A program made the translations under genes and the position numbers. From Solirhodobacter olei (GTDB lineage: Bacteria > Pseudomonadota > Alphaproteobacteria > Rhodobacterales > Rhodobacteraceae), in the NCBI RefSeq assembly GCF_004010155.1, contig NZ_RRYH01000017.1, forward strand, positions 1 to 64,000: a stretch of 64,000 nucleotides of DNA, read 5' to 3'. The notes beneath the pieces are model-generated. The model did no database searches and was not told the origin of the DNA. It saw nothing but the letters and a program-made list of their open reading frames with translations. Positions 1 through 8,951 of this stretch are shown here, piece after piece. Within the stretch, counting starts at the first letter, position 1; every line of letters begins with the position of its first letter.

Positions 1-274
1 CTTGCCCGAAACTCCGCTCATTGTGGGCTTCCTTTCTTGGTGTGGGCTTGCCAAGCCGAGGCCTGAGTTGGCGCCTTCGCTCTCTGAGCCACAAGGCCTA
101 ACGGGCTATTCTACGCTAATGACGTTGCCGAACTGCCGCATAGAAACTGATCAGGGAACCACACCGGACGGCTTCACTGCTCCAAGTTAGACGCCACCGA
201 ACAAGCTTCGCAGCGGCACGAATGGGGCATCGGCCAACTGCGAAACCTGTCAGCCTCCGACATGACCAGGTGGC
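1..274. other. left-edge stretch without a supported gene
   Basis: No convincing complete gene. One rightward frame is open from about 151 to a TAG at 322-324 and reads like coding sequence (ending in a segment with RWHGARVSELLAGFNRAF), but it has no upstream start after the TGA at 148-150. It could be the tail of a decayed gene. It overlaps the larger frame beginning at 275, so at most one of the two is real in the overlap. Confidence 0.3.
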
Positions 275-700
275 ATGGTGCCCGTGTCAGCGAGTTGCTC
301 GCCGGGTTTAATCGTGCCTTTTAGGTCCGAGGCACGTTGCGCGTTTCAGACCGCGCGGGAGCACCGACTGGGCCTACATCCTGAGGAGTTCGGGCTGGAG
401 CGGGACATTTGCGATGTCACCCTCTGGCTTATCGCAAAATTCCGGGTTTCTCTGGTGCTCCTGTACGTCCACCGGCATTATACGGACCGAGGCCGGGAAA
501 TCGCCGGCGTCACGGTGATGGCGGCCTCCAAGACCCTCAATCCGCTGGCTCTGGCCGCACGTGACGCGTTTCTTGCACTCGGTTACACGATCGAAAACAC
601 CCACACGGATACCTACGAATATCCGCTCTGTAATGGCAATCACTCGAGCCACGAGACATTGGCGGCGTACGATCGTATCGAGAAGGCCTTACGCATGTAG
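275..700 (+). CDS. hypothetical protein, unrecognised
   Basis: An open frame of 141 codons that I do not recognise. The second half (from about residue 60) has a natural-looking amino acid mix and ends in a predicted amphipathic helix rich in E, K and R. The first 60 residues look less protein-like, so the true start may lie downstream, for example the ATG near 518. A rho-independent type hairpin begins 35 bp after the stop, which supports rightward transcription ending here. The surrounding 1 kb is less gene-dense than the rest of the window and may be an accessory or decayed segment. Function unknown. Confidence 0.35.
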   Translation: MVPVSASCSPGLIVPFRSEARCAFQTAREHRLGLHPEEFGLERDICDVTLWLIAKFRVSLVLLYVHRHYTDRGREIAGVTVMAASKTLNPLALAARDAFLALGYTIENTHTDTYEYPLCNGNHSSHETLAAYDRIEKALRM

Positions 701-734
701 CGATCAACATGAAGGCGCGATAGGATCCCGATCA

Positions 735-756
735 AAGGGCGGCGCAAGCCGCCCTT
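735..756. terminator. bidirectional hairpin terminator
   Basis: Perfect 9-bp stem AAGGGCGGC / GCCGCCCTT with a GCAA loop. Rightward it is followed by CCTCGTTTCT; leftward the stem itself ends in a short T tract (TTTGATC). It lies between a rightward frame ending at 700 and a leftward frame ending at 772, the expected place for a shared terminator between convergent genes. Confidence 0.6.
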
Positions 757-771
757 CCTCGTTTCTGGGCA

Positions 772-873
772 TTAGCCGCGCCGCAAAATAAGGCCTCCAC
801 GCTCAGGGCAGATCACTGGGTCCACCAGCGTAAAATCTGCACATCGGGCCGCCGCCTCTTCCTTGTCTTTCAT
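772..873 (-). CDS. possible small ORF or gene remnant
   Basis: A leftward frame starting at an ATG at 871-873 encodes 33 residues containing CADFTLVDPVICPERGG, and the same frame stays open upstream to about 950 without a usable start. The composition looks protein-like, and the stop lies 16 bp from the bidirectional hairpin at 735-756. It may be a short gene, or the C-terminal remnant of a longer gene broken by the TGA near 953. I do not recognise the family and see no strong ribosome binding site. Confidence 0.25.
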   Translation of the reverse strand: MKDKEEAAARCADFTLVDPVICPERGGLILRRG

Positions 874-1139
874 ACACTGAACCCGAAACCCCGAAGTTCT
901 CGCGGTCCGCGCCCCAAGAACCCCATCAGAAATTTGAATAGCGCTTGAGGATCATGAATTCGCACCCTAAGTCCATCGGGACAGAGGTGAAACCTCCGCT
1001 CGATCCAATCGAGACAAAAGATTTGAGAAATCCTGCCTTTCGAGCCGATTGGCGTCTTTTGCCTGTAAAATTGCCATTTCGACCCCGCCAGTGGCTAAGA
1101 TTTGGTAGTCAAAATAAAATAACACCCGCGCCCCGCGCC
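874..1139. other. AT-richer intergenic stretch downstream of nrdJ
   Basis: No supported gene. The leftward transcript leaving nrdJ enters a T-rich stretch (TTATTTTATTTTG in the nrdJ sense, around 1110-1126) after a GC-rich segment, so transcription may end here, but the hairpin is weak. The remaining bases show no recognised element. Confidence 0.4.
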
Positions 1140-3425
1140 TCAGCCGCATTTCGAATAGCCGCAGTTGGCGCAGGTCATGCAGCCCTCGACCATCCGCATC
1201 TCGTAGCTGCCGCAGCTCGAGCAGGCCTTGCCGCGCGGTGCGCCGGCGGGGGGCGCGAGATCGGCCGTCGGGTCGCCCTTCAGGCCCAGCCCCTCGCCCT
1301 CGATGAAGCCGATCTGGATCAGGTGCCTCTCGATCACCCCGCCGATCGCCGCCAGGATGGAGGGTACGTATTTCCCCTGCATCCACGCCCCGCCGCGCGG
1401 ATCGAAGACCGCCTTCAGCTCCTCCACCACGAAGGAGATGTCACCCCCCCGCCGGAACACCGCCGAAACCATCCGCGTCAGCGCCACGGTCCAGGCGAAA
1501 TGCTCCATGTTCTTGGAGTTGATGAAGACCTCGAACGGCCGCCGCCGCCCGCCCACGACGATGTCGTTGATGGTGATGTAGATCGCATGCTCGCTGTCGG
1601 GCCACTTCAGCTTGTAGGTCGCCCCTTCCAGCTCTTGCGGCCGGTCGAGCGGCTCGGAGAGGTAGACGACCTCGCCCAGCGCCGCCGCCTGCGCCTGCTG
1701 CGCCTCCTCCGCCGGGGTCGCCTCGGCCTTTTCCGACACCGCGAGAACCGAGCCCGTCACGTCGTTCGGCCGGTAGGTGGTGCAGCCCTTGCAGCCCTGG
1801 TCCCAGGCCGCCATGTAGACGTCCTTGAACGCCTCGAAGCCGATGTCGACCGGGCAGTTGATGGTCTTGGAGATCGAGCTGTCGACCCACTTCTGCGCCG
1901 CCGCCTGCATCTTCACATGCTCCAGCGGCGCCAGCCGCTGCGCGTCGACGAAATAGTCCGGCAAGGGCTCCTCCCCGAACTTCTCGCGCCAGAGGTTGAC
2001 GGCGTAATCCACCACCTCCTCCTCGGTGCGGCTCCCGTCCTTCTGCAGCACCTTGCGCGTATAGGCATAGGCGAAGACCGGCTCGATCCCGGAGGAGACA
2101 TTGCCGGCGTAAAGGCTGATCGTCCCCGTCGGCGCGATCGAGGTGACGAGCGCGTTGCGGATGCCGTGCTCGGCCACCGCGGCGCGGATGTCCTCGTCCA
2201 TCTGGCTCATGTTGCCGGAGGCGAGGAAGCCCTCGGCGTCGAAAAGCGGGAACGCCCCCTTCTCCTTCGCCAGGTCCACCGAGGCGAGATAGGCCGAGCG
2301 CGCGATGGCCTTCATCCAGCCCTCGGTCACCGCCGCCGCCTTGTCCGACCCGTAGCGCAGCCCCAGCATCAGAAGCGCATCGGCAAGCCCGGTGACGCCA
2401 AGCCCGATCCGCCGCTTCGCTTCCGCCTCGGCCTGCTGCTGCGGCAGCGGGAAGCGGCTGGCGTCGACGACATTGTCCATCATCCGCACGGCCGTGCGCA
2501 CCAGGTCGTCGAGCGCGGCGAGGTCCATCTCCGCCCCGGCCTCGAACGGCTGGGTGACGAGGCGGGCGAGGTTGACCGAGCCCAGCAGGCAGGCGCCATA
2601 GGGCGGCAGCGGCTGCTCGCCGCAGGGGTTGGTCGCCGCGATGGTCTCGACGTAGTTGAGGTTGTTCATCGCGTTGATGCGGTCGATGAAGATCACGCCC
2701 GGCTCGGCGTAATCGTAGGTCGAGCGCATGATCCGGTTCCACAGGTCCCGCGCCTTCAGGGTGTGATAGACCTTGCCGTCGAAGACCAGCTCCCACGGGC
2801 CGTCGGCCTTCACCGCCGCCATGAAGGCATCGGTGACGAGGACCGAGAGATTGAACATGCGCAGGCGCGCCGGATCCTGCTTGGCCTCGATGAAGCTTTC
2901 GATATCCGGGTGGTCGCAGCGCATCGTCGCCATCATCGCGCCGCGGCGCGAGCCGGCGGACATGATGGTGCGGCACATCGCGTCCCAGACATCCATGAAG
3001 GACAGCGGCCCCGAGGCATCCGCCGCCACCCCATGCACCGCCGCGCCCCGCGGCCGGATGGTGGAGAAGTCATAGCCGATGCCGCCGCCCTGCTGCATCG
3101 TCAGCGCGGCTTCCTTCAGCTGGTCGAAGATCCCGCCCATCGTGTCCGGGATCGTGCCCATGACGAAGCAGTTGAAGAGGGTGACGGAGCGCCCGGTCCC
3201 CGCGCCGGCGGTGATCCGCCCGGCCGGCAGGAAGCGGAAATCCTCCAGCGCGGTATAGAATTTCTCTTCCCATTTCGCCGGCGCCTTCTCGACCGAGGCG
3301 AGCGCGCGGGCGATCCGCCGCCAGCTGTCTTCCAGCGTGGCATCGATCGGCGTGCCATCGGCATCCTTGAAGCGGTATTTCATGTCCCAGATCTGCTCGG
3401 CGATCGGGGCGGCAAAGCGGGTCAT
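1140..3425 (-). CDS. nrdJ: adenosylcobalamin-dependent ribonucleoside-diphosphate reductase (class II)
   Basis: Converts ribonucleotides to deoxyribonucleotides, using adenosylcobalamin to generate the active-site thiyl radical, so DNA precursor supply does not depend on oxygen. The 761-residue product carries the active-site NPCGE motif at about residues 266-270, the NLARL and GLGVTGLADAL segments of the class II/class I barrel, and a C-terminal cysteine-rich tail (CSSCG ... CMTCANCGYSKCG) that is probably a redox or zinc element. The chosen ATG at 3423-3425 is preceded by AAGGAT and starts the conserved MTRFAAPIAEQIW segment; an upstream in-frame codon would add 19 unlikely residues. It is divergent from the DUF1489 gene. 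No cobalamin riboswitch fits in the 104-bp gap. Confidence 0.96.
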   Translation of the reverse strand: MTRFAAPIAEQIWDMKYRFKDADGTPIDATLEDSWRRIARALASVEKAPAKWEEKFYTALEDFRFLPAGRITAGAGTGRSVTLFNCFVMGTIPDTMGGIFDQLKEAALTMQQGGGIGYDFSTIRPRGAAVHGVAADASGPLSFMDVWDAMCRTIMSAGSRRGAMMATMRCDHPDIESFIEAKQDPARLRMFNLSVLVTDAFMAAVKADGPWELVFDGKVYHTLKARDLWNRIMRSTYDYAEPGVIFIDRINAMNNLNYVETIAATNPCGEQPLPPYGACLLGSVNLARLVTQPFEAGAEMDLAALDDLVRTAVRMMDNVVDASRFPLPQQQAEAEAKRRIGLGVTGLADALLMLGLRYGSDKAAAVTEGWMKAIARSAYLASVDLAKEKGAFPLFDAEGFLASGNMSQMDEDIRAAVAEHGIRNALVTSIAPTGTISLYAGNVSSGIEPVFAYAYTRKVLQKDGSRTEEEVVDYAVNLWREKFGEEPLPDYFVDAQRLAPLEHVKMQAAAQKWVDSSISKTINCPVDIGFEAFKDVYMAAWDQGCKGCTTYRPNDVTGSVLAVSEKAEATPAEEAQQAQAAALGEVVYLSEPLDRPQELEGATYKLKWPDSEHAIYITINDIVVGGRRRPFEVFINSKNMEHFAWTVALTRMVSAVFRRGGDISFVVEELKAVFDPRGGAWMQGKYVPSILAAIGGVIERHLIQIGFIEGEGLGLKGDPTADLAPPAGAPRGKACSSCGSYEMRMVEGCMTCANCGYSKCG

Positions 3426-3529
3426 CGGGGAATCCTTCGGGCTTTGGGCAGGGCTCTCCACCATACGCCTTGCTCTCCGCAACCGCTAGCCTAAGTTGAT
3501 CGTCAAAACCCACCATCTAGAGCAATCCC

Positions 3530-3967
3530 GTGGCCGATTCCGATTATGTCAACCTTCTGAAACTCTGCGTCGGCGCCGATGCGGTGGAAGATCTGATCGA
3601 CTGGCAGGACCGCCGCCGGGCAGAAACGCCGGGCTGGGAGACCTGCCACGTCACCCGGATGTGGCCGAAGCGAGAGGCCGAGGTACTGGCGGGCGGATCG
3701 CTCTACTGGGTTTTCAAGGGCCTAGTGCTGGCGCGTCAGCGCATCCTGCGGCTGGACGAGCGCCGGGGGCAGGACGGGATCCTGCGCTGCGCCATCATCC
3801 TTGATCCGCAGGTGATCCGCACCGAACCGCAGCCCCGCCGCCCGTTCCAGGGCTGGCGCTACCTCGACCCGGCCGAGGCCCCGCGCGACCTGAACGTGAA
3901 CCGGGAACGCGAGGACAGCCTGCCCCCGTCGCTGGCCGCCGCGCTGGCCGAGATCGGCGTTCGCTGA
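3530..3967 (+). CDS. DUF1489 family protein
   Basis: A 145-residue soluble protein of the alphaproteobacterial DUF1489 family. It contains the family-like segments CVGADAVEDLIDWQ near the N-terminus, HVTRMWPKR and GGSLYWVFKG in the middle, and PFQGWRYL near the C-terminus. The biochemical role is unknown. The start is a GTG at 3530, giving V/M-ADSDYVNLLKLCVG, the usual beginning of the family. It is transcribed divergently from nrdJ with about 100 bp between the two starts; whether this shared gap reflects co-regulation cannot be told from the sequence. A dispersed repeat copy begins 71 bp after the stop. Confidence 0.85.
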   Translation: MADSDYVNLLKLCVGADAVEDLIDWQDRRRAETPGWETCHVTRMWPKREAEVLAGGSLYWVFKGLVLARQRILRLDERRGQDGILRCAIILDPQVIRTEPQPRRPFQGWRYLDPAEAPRDLNVNREREDSLPPSLAAALAEIGVR

Positions 3968-4038
3968 GCCTTAGGCATAGCGCCTCGGCCCGAGCCAGCT
4001 GCACACCCTCAGCTTTTTCCTGGCCCAAATACTCCCTT

Positions 4039-4237
4039 CGGCCCGAAAGAGCGTCGCGCAGCGACGCCGGGCCAGCGCCCGTCCGCCCCCAAGGGCGGGC
4101 GCTACTGGTGAGTCCTCATTCCGGCAAACCGAAGGGGGCGATTAAACCATAAACGGACAGACCGGCAGCGCCGCCAGCGCCCACCCGCGGACGAGCCCCG
4201 GCCCTCCTCAGCGTAGGGTGCGCATTCATTGCGCACC
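4039..4237. repeat. dispersed intergenic repeat, copy A (about 200 bp)
   Basis: Begins with CGGCCCG, forms a GGCCCG...CGGGCC hairpin with an inner GCGTCGC/GCGACGC stem, continues through the shared block AGCGCCCGTCCGCCCC, contains AAACCATAAACGGACAGACC, and ends in the palindrome GGTGCGCA-N5-TGCGCACC (4217-4237). Copies B (11288-11537) and C (24745-24909, inverted) share the same blocks in the same order. It sits between the convergent DUF1489 and gltX genes and fills almost all of that gap. No ORF is preserved in it, so it behaves like a REP/MITE-type element rather than a gene. Confidence 0.8.
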
Positions 4238-4267
4238 ACCACCCCGACCACCCCGCGCGGGAACCGC

Positions 4268-5590
4268 TCACCCCTGCCCCGGCACCTTCTGCAGCAGCGG
4301 CATCAGCTCGGCCATCTCCGGCCCGTGGTCCATGCCCGTCAGCGCCCGGCGCAGCGGCATGAAGAGGCCCCGCCCCTTCCGCCCGGTCGCGGCCTTCACC
4401 GCGGCGGTCCATTCGCTCCAGCTCTCCGGCCCCCAGGGCCGCGGCGGCAGCATCGCCAGCGCCTCGGCGACGAAGGCCTCGTCCTCCGGCGCGACCATCG
4501 GCTCCGCCCCGTCGCGCACCAGCGCCCACCAGCCGTCGAGATCGCCGAGCACGCCGATGTTGCCCTTCACGACCTCCCAGAACCGCTCCGCCTGCGCCTC
4601 GGGCACACCGATCCCGGCCAGCCGCCCGGCCACGGCCGCGAACGGCAGCGCCTGCACATAGGCCCGCGTCAGGGGCTTCAGGTCGTCGGCGTCGAACTTC
4701 GTCGGCGCCGCCCCGAAGGTGGAGATGTCGAACCCCTCGATCAGCTCCTCGATCGAGCCTGCAAGCTCCACCGGCTGCGACGAACCGAGCCGCGCCATCA
4801 GCGACAGAAGCGCCATCGGCTCGATCCCCTGCGCGCGCAGGTCCCGCAGGCTCAGCGTCCCCAGCCGCTTCGACAGCGCCTCTCCCTGCGGCCCGGTCAG
4901 CAGGCTGTGGTGGGCGAAGCTCGGGGCCTTGCCGCCCAGCGCCTGGATGATCTGGATCTGCGTCGCGGTGTTGGTCACATGGTCCGCCCCGCGCACCACA
5001 TGGGTGATCCCCATGTCGCTGTCGTCGACCGAGGAGGCGAAGGTATAAAGCACCTGCCCGTCCGCCTTGATCATCACCGGATCGGAGACCGAGGCCGCGT
5101 CGATCGAGATCGGGCCCAGGATCCCGTCCACCCACTCGATCCGCTCCTGGTCGAGGAGGAACCGCCAGTAGCCCGGCTTCTCCGCGCGCAGCGCGTCCTT
5201 CTCGGCGTCGCTCAGATGCAGGCCGGAGCGGTCATAGACCGGCGGCTTGCCCATGTTGAGCTGCTTCTTGCGCTTCAGGTCCAGCTCCAGCGGCGTCTCG
5301 AAGACCTCGTAGAACCGCCCCTTGGCGCGCAGATCCTCCGCCGCCTCCTCGTAGCGGCCGAGGCGGGCCGACTGCCGCTCGATCCGGTCCCAGGTGATCC
5401 CCAGCCATTCCAGGTCCTGCAGGATCCCGTCGATGTATTCCTGCTTCGAACGCTCCTGGTCGGTGTCGTCCAGACGCAGGATGAACGTCCCGCCGGACTT
5501 TCGCGCGATCAGGAAGTTCATCAGCGCCGTGCGCAGGTTGCCGACGTGGATATAGCCGGTGGGAGACGGGGCGAAACGGGTGACGGTCAT
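4268..5590 (-). CDS. gltX: glutamate--tRNA ligase
   Basis: Class I aminoacyl-tRNA synthetase charging tRNA-Glu (and, in organisms lacking GlnRS, often tRNA-Gln) with glutamate. The 440-residue product shows the Rossmann entry FAPSPTGYIHVGN (HIGH motif as H15-V-G-N18), LRLDDTD at about 39-44, GADHVTNT, and the KMSKS-type loop as ALSKR at 238-242. The usual four-residue zinc cluster between the two motifs has no cysteines here. Length is slightly below the 465-470 typical of the main GluRS, and alphaproteobacteria often carry two gltX genes, so this may be the second type. It is divergent from the metallopeptidase gene; a dispersed repeat follows its stop. Confidence 0.93.
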   Translation of the reverse strand: MTVTRFAPSPTGYIHVGNLRTALMNFLIARKSGGTFILRLDDTDQERSKQEYIDGILQDLEWLGITWDRIERQSARLGRYEEAAEDLRAKGRFYEVFETPLELDLKRKKQLNMGKPPVYDRSGLHLSDAEKDALRAEKPGYWRFLLDQERIEWVDGILGPISIDAASVSDPVMIKADGQVLYTFASSVDDSDMGITHVVRGADHVTNTATQIQIIQALGGKAPSFAHHSLLTGPQGEALSKRLGTLSLRDLRAQGIEPMALLSLMARLGSSQPVELAGSIEELIEGFDISTFGAAPTKFDADDLKPLTRAYVQALPFAAVAGRLAGIGVPEAQAERFWEVVKGNIGVLGDLDGWWALVRDGAEPMVAPEDEAFVAEALAMLPPRPWGPESWSEWTAAVKAATGRKGRGLFMPLRRALTGMDHGPEMAELMPLLQKVPGQG

Positions 5591-5666
5591 GGGCTTGCTC
5601 CTGTTGGCCCCGCTCTTTCACAAAGGCCCGTGCTTGTCCATATGAAGGGGCGGGAGGGCACGCGCC

Positions 5667-6083
5667 ATGGCAGACGAAACCGGCTGGGCCGAGGTGCCCG
5701 CCCCCGACGAAGCCGTGATCGAGGCGCTGGCCCGCGCGGCGCTGGCCACCCTGCCCGCGGCCTTCCGCGCGCGGGCCGAGGCCGTGGCCCTCCGCATCGC
5801 CGACCTCGCCCCCGACGAGATGCTGGAAGAGCTGGGCCTGGATGATCCGTTCGAGCTCACCGGCCTCTACGACGGCATCCCGCTGACGCAGAAATCCGTC
5901 CTCGACCAGCCCGACGGCCCCGATACCGTCTGGCTCTTCCGCCGCGCCATCCTCGACGAATGGGCCAGCCGCGGCGACGTCGCGCTCGGCGATCTCGTCG
6001 CCAATGTGGTGGTCCACGAGATTGCGCATCACTTCGGCTGGTCCGACGACGACATCGCCAGCATCGACCGCTGGTGGGAGTGA
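5667..6083 (+). CDS. zincin-like metallopeptidase family protein
   Basis: A 138-residue protein with the metallopeptidase signature H117-E118-I-A-H121 followed by HFGWSDDDI, matching the small bacterial zincin family (PF06262, possibly ACP-like metallopeptidase fold). It has no signal peptide, so it is cytoplasmic. The N-terminal half is helical and rich in Ala, as is usual in the family, and the conserved YDGIPLTQKS segment lies at about 68-77. Substrates of the family are unknown. It is divergent from gltX with a 76-bp shared promoter region and is preceded by GGGCGGGAGG. A protease gene follows 76 bp downstream, but co-transcription is not certain. Confidence 0.88.
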   Translation: MADETGWAEVPAPDEAVIEALARAALATLPAAFRARAEAVALRIADLAPDEMLEELGLDDPFELTGLYDGIPLTQKSVLDQPDGPDTVWLFRRAILDEWASRGDVALGDLVANVVVHEIAHHFGWSDDDIASIDRWWE

Positions 6084-6159
6084 CGCCAGCATTCCCCCCG
6101 CGCCCCCGCATTCCGTGCTATGCTAAGACGATCGAGGCCCTTGCACGAGGCACGCGGCC

Positions 6160-7116
6160 ATGCGCCGAGCCCGATCAAGCGCGATCCTGGGCCTTCTGGC
6201 CCTCCTCGCCGCCGCCCCCGCGACGGCCCGGCGTGCCGCGCCGCCCGCGACTCCCGCAACCGAGCCCGCCCTCCCGCTGATCCGCGTCAACATCGTCGGC
6301 TCCCGTCCCGACGGCACGCCCGATGATCGCCGCGGCACGCTGGACGGGCTGCGCGCCGCTCTCGGCCTGTCCCCGGCGGAGGCAGAGCGCATCCGAGCCT
6401 CCACCGGCATCGTGCTCTGCGCCGAGGAGGGCGAGGCGATGCGCCCGCTCGCCTCCGGCGTCCTCGTCGGCGACGGCGCCGCCATCGCCACCGCGGCCCA
6501 TGTCCTGCGCGACCCGAAGAAGGACTGGGCGCCGCTCCCCGCGGGCAGCCGCTGCCTGTTCCGCACCCAGGCAAAGCCGGCGGAAACCGTGCCGCTGCGC
6601 ATCGACGCAACAGAGGTCCTCGGCTCTGGCGGGCGCGACAATTTCTGGGATCCGAACGATTACGCCGTGGTCCGCCTCGCGCACCCGCTCACCAACCCGG
6701 CTGCGCAGGGCTTCCCCATCGCCGCCGCACCGGTAGCAGAGGGCACGCCGGTCCTGCTGATCTCCGGCTTCCAGAGCGATCTGGTCGCCAAGCTCGGCCT
6801 CGCCACCCCGATCGCCCAGCGCGCCCGGGTGGAGACGGCCGACCCCATCGAGGGCAACGCCCCCCGCGCCATCTACCTCGCCGGCGCCATGGACACCGGC
6901 GGCTCCGGCGGCGCGATGCTGGTGCGCAGCCACGGCAGCCTCGCGCTGGCCGCCATCGTCTCCTCCACCGGCAATATCAGTCGCAACGGCTTTCCCTTCA
7001 GTCTCGCCATGCGCAGCTTCGTCCGCGTCATCGCGGTCGAAGGAACGTTCCGCTCGGCCGTGGAGGCGCTGACGCTGGCCCGCCTCCTGCCCGCGCCGGA
7101 GGCTCCGCACCCCTGA
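6160..7116 (+). CDS. exported trypsin-like serine protease
   Basis: A 318-residue protein with an N-terminal signal peptide (RRAR followed by a hydrophobic run, cleavage probably after ATA-R at about 23). The trypsin-fold triad can be placed at His114 (TAAH), Asp167 (NDYAVVRL) and Ser249 (TGGSGGAML), so it is probably an active periplasmic or secreted S1-type peptidase. There is no PDZ domain, so it is not a DegP/HtrA protein. The first 60 mature residues are rich in Pro and Ala and probably disordered. Substrate unknown. It runs convergently into nadE, with only 21 bp between the stops. Confidence 0.85.
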   Translation: MRRARSSAILGLLALLAAAPATARRAAPPATPATEPALPLIRVNIVGSRPDGTPDDRRGTLDGLRAALGLSPAEAERIRASTGIVLCAEEGEAMRPLASGVLVGDGAAIATAAHVLRDPKKDWAPLPAGSRCLFRTQAKPAETVPLRIDATEVLGSGGRDNFWDPNDYAVVRLAHPLTNPAAQGFPIAAAPVAEGTPVLLISGFQSDLVAKLGLATPIAQRARVETADPIEGNAPRAIYLAGAMDTGGSGGAMLVRSHGSLALAAIVSSTGNISRNGFPFSLAMRSFVRVIAVEGTFRSAVEALTLARLLPAPEAPHP

Positions 7117-7137
7117 GCCGCGCCCCCCCGGCCCGGC

Positions 7138-8796
7138 TCAGCTCTCGTCGCGCCAGCGGTTGACAATGGGGTAGCGCCGGTCAAGCCAGAAGGCCCGCGT
7201 GGTCAGCCGCGTCCCCGGGGCCGCCTGGAACCGCTTCCACTCGGCGCCGTAAAGCAGCCCCTCGACCTTCTTGACCACCGCGCGCTCGAACCCGGCCGCC
7301 ACGATCTCCGCCACCGACTGCTCGCCCTCGATCAGCCGCTCCAGGATCTCGTCCAGCACCGGGTAGGGCGGCAGCGAATCCTCGTCCTTCTGGTCGGCCC
7401 GAAGCTCCGCCGAGGGCGGCTTTTCGATCACCCGTGCCGGGATCACCTCGCCTGCGGGACCCTTCATCCAGTCGCGATGTTCGCGGTTGCGCCAGCGGCA
7501 GGTCTCGAAGACGCGGGTCTTGTAAAGGTCCTTGATCGGATTGAACCCGCCCGCCATGTCGCCGTAGATCGTGCAATAGCCCACCGCCACCTCGGACTTG
7601 TTGCCCGTGGTCAGCAGCATCTCCCCGAACTTGTTCGACAGCGCCATCAGCAGCAGCCCGCGCAGGCGGCTCTGGATGTTCTCCTCGGCCACGCCCTCGG
7701 CCGTCCCGGCGAAAAGATGCGCCAGCGCGCCGCCCACCGCGGCCTTCGGCCCGGCGATGGGGACCTCGTCCAGCCGGCAGCCCAGCGCCCGCGCCACCGC
7801 CGCCGCATCCTCCAGCGAATGGGGCGAGGTGAACTCCGACGGCAGCATCACGCAGCGCAGGTTCTCCTGCCCCACCGCATCCGCCGCGATCGTGGCGACC
7901 AGCGCCGAGTCGATCCCGCCCGACAGGCCCAGCAGCACCTTCGAGATCCCGCTCTTGCGCAGGTAATCCCGCAGGCTCAGCACCATGGCGTGGTAATCCT
8001 GCTCCCAGTCGTCGGGCTGCGGGGCCAGCACGCCGGGCAGCGCCCGCCAGCCGTCCGGGCCCAGCTCGAAATCGACATGGGCGACGGCCTCCTCCATCGC
8101 CGGAAGCTGCACGGCGAGTTGCCCGCCCGGGTTCAGCACGAAGCTCGCCCCGTCGAAGACCTGGTCGTCCTGCCCGCCCACGGCGTTGAGGTAGACCAGC
8201 GGCAGCCCGGTCTCGACGACGCGCGAGACCATGAGGTTCATCCGCAGGTCCATCTTCCGCCGCCGGTAGGGGGACCCGTTGGGAATGAACAGAACCTCCG
8301 CCCCGGTCTCGGCCAGCGTCTCGGTCACGTCGTCGAACCAGGCATCCTCGCAGACCGGCGTGCCGATCCTGAGCGGCCCGATCCGGTAGGGGCCGGAGAT
8401 CGCGCCGGCCTCGAACAGACGCACCTCGTCGAAGACATCGTCATTCGGCAGGTGATGCTTCAGCACACGCGCCACCACCTTGCCGCCGGACAGGATGTGA
8501 TAGGCGTTGTAAAGCGCCCCGCCCTCCCGCCAGGGCGCGCCCACGCCCAGCGCCGGGCCCTCGGCACAGTCGGCGGCGAGCCGCTCGACGGCGCGCATCG
8601 CGTCCTCGGCAAAGGCGGGTTTCATCACCAGATCCTGGGTCTGGTAGCCGGTGACGAACATCTCCGGCAGCATCACCAGTTGGGCGCCCGCCGCACGGCC
8701 CTCCTCCCAGGCTGCCCGCACCTTGGCGCAGTTGGCCGCGATCGCGCCAACGGTCGGGTCAAGCTGGGCGAGCGTCAGGCGAAAACGGTCGGTCAT
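7138..8796 (-). CDS. nadE: glutamine-dependent NAD(+) synthetase
   Basis: Amidates nicotinic acid adenine dinucleotide to NAD, the last step of NAD biosynthesis, drawing ammonia from glutamine. The 552-residue protein fuses an N-terminal nitrilase-type glutaminase (catalytic Glu45 in LPEMF, Lys113 in VLKHHLPND, Cys149 in PVCEDAW) to a C-terminal ATP-pyrophosphatase synthetase with the P-loop SGGIDS at 292-297 and the TTGNKSE segment. The start at 8796 is supported by AAGGGA 7 bp upstream and by homology to MTDRFRLTLAQLDPTVG; an in-frame extension to 8934 is unlikely. It is divergent from the MORN gene. Confidence 0.95.
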   Translation of the reverse strand: MTDRFRLTLAQLDPTVGAIAANCAKVRAAWEEGRAAGAQLVMLPEMFVTGYQTQDLVMKPAFAEDAMRAVERLAADCAEGPALGVGAPWREGGALYNAYHILSGGKVVARVLKHHLPNDDVFDEVRLFEAGAISGPYRIGPLRIGTPVCEDAWFDDVTETLAETGAEVLFIPNGSPYRRRKMDLRMNLMVSRVVETGLPLVYLNAVGGQDDQVFDGASFVLNPGGQLAVQLPAMEEAVAHVDFELGPDGWRALPGVLAPQPDDWEQDYHAMVLSLRDYLRKSGISKVLLGLSGGIDSALVATIAADAVGQENLRCVMLPSEFTSPHSLEDAAAVARALGCRLDEVPIAGPKAAVGGALAHLFAGTAEGVAEENIQSRLRGLLLMALSNKFGEMLLTTGNKSEVAVGYCTIYGDMAGGFNPIKDLYKTRVFETCRWRNREHRDWMKGPAGEVIPARVIEKPPSAELRADQKDEDSLPPYPVLDEILERLIEGEQSVAEIVAAGFERAVVKKVEGLLYGAEWKRFQAAPGTRLTTRAFWLDRRYPIVNRWRDES

Positions 8797-8951
8797 GCGG
8801 GGTCCCTTCGATCCGGCAGAGGTTCTAGCATGCCCCGCGGCAAGGGAAAGCCGATAGATGGCGAAACGCTTGTCAGCCTCCGGACCCTCCACTACCCTTC
8901 CGCCGCGCCCTCCGGGGGGGCTGAATAAGAACAATGGACGGGGAGCGTCAC

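Noticed and set aside
945-3494. An 849-codon rightward open frame opposite nrdJ
   Set aside because: It is the antisense shadow of nrdJ; Arg, His and Asp-rich composition and no domain. High GC at third positions opens the opposite frame.
3426-3529. Cobalamin riboswitch or NrdR box before nrdJ
   Set aside because: The 104-bp gap is too short for a full cobalamin riboswitch and I see no B12-box-like or NrdR-box-like sequence.
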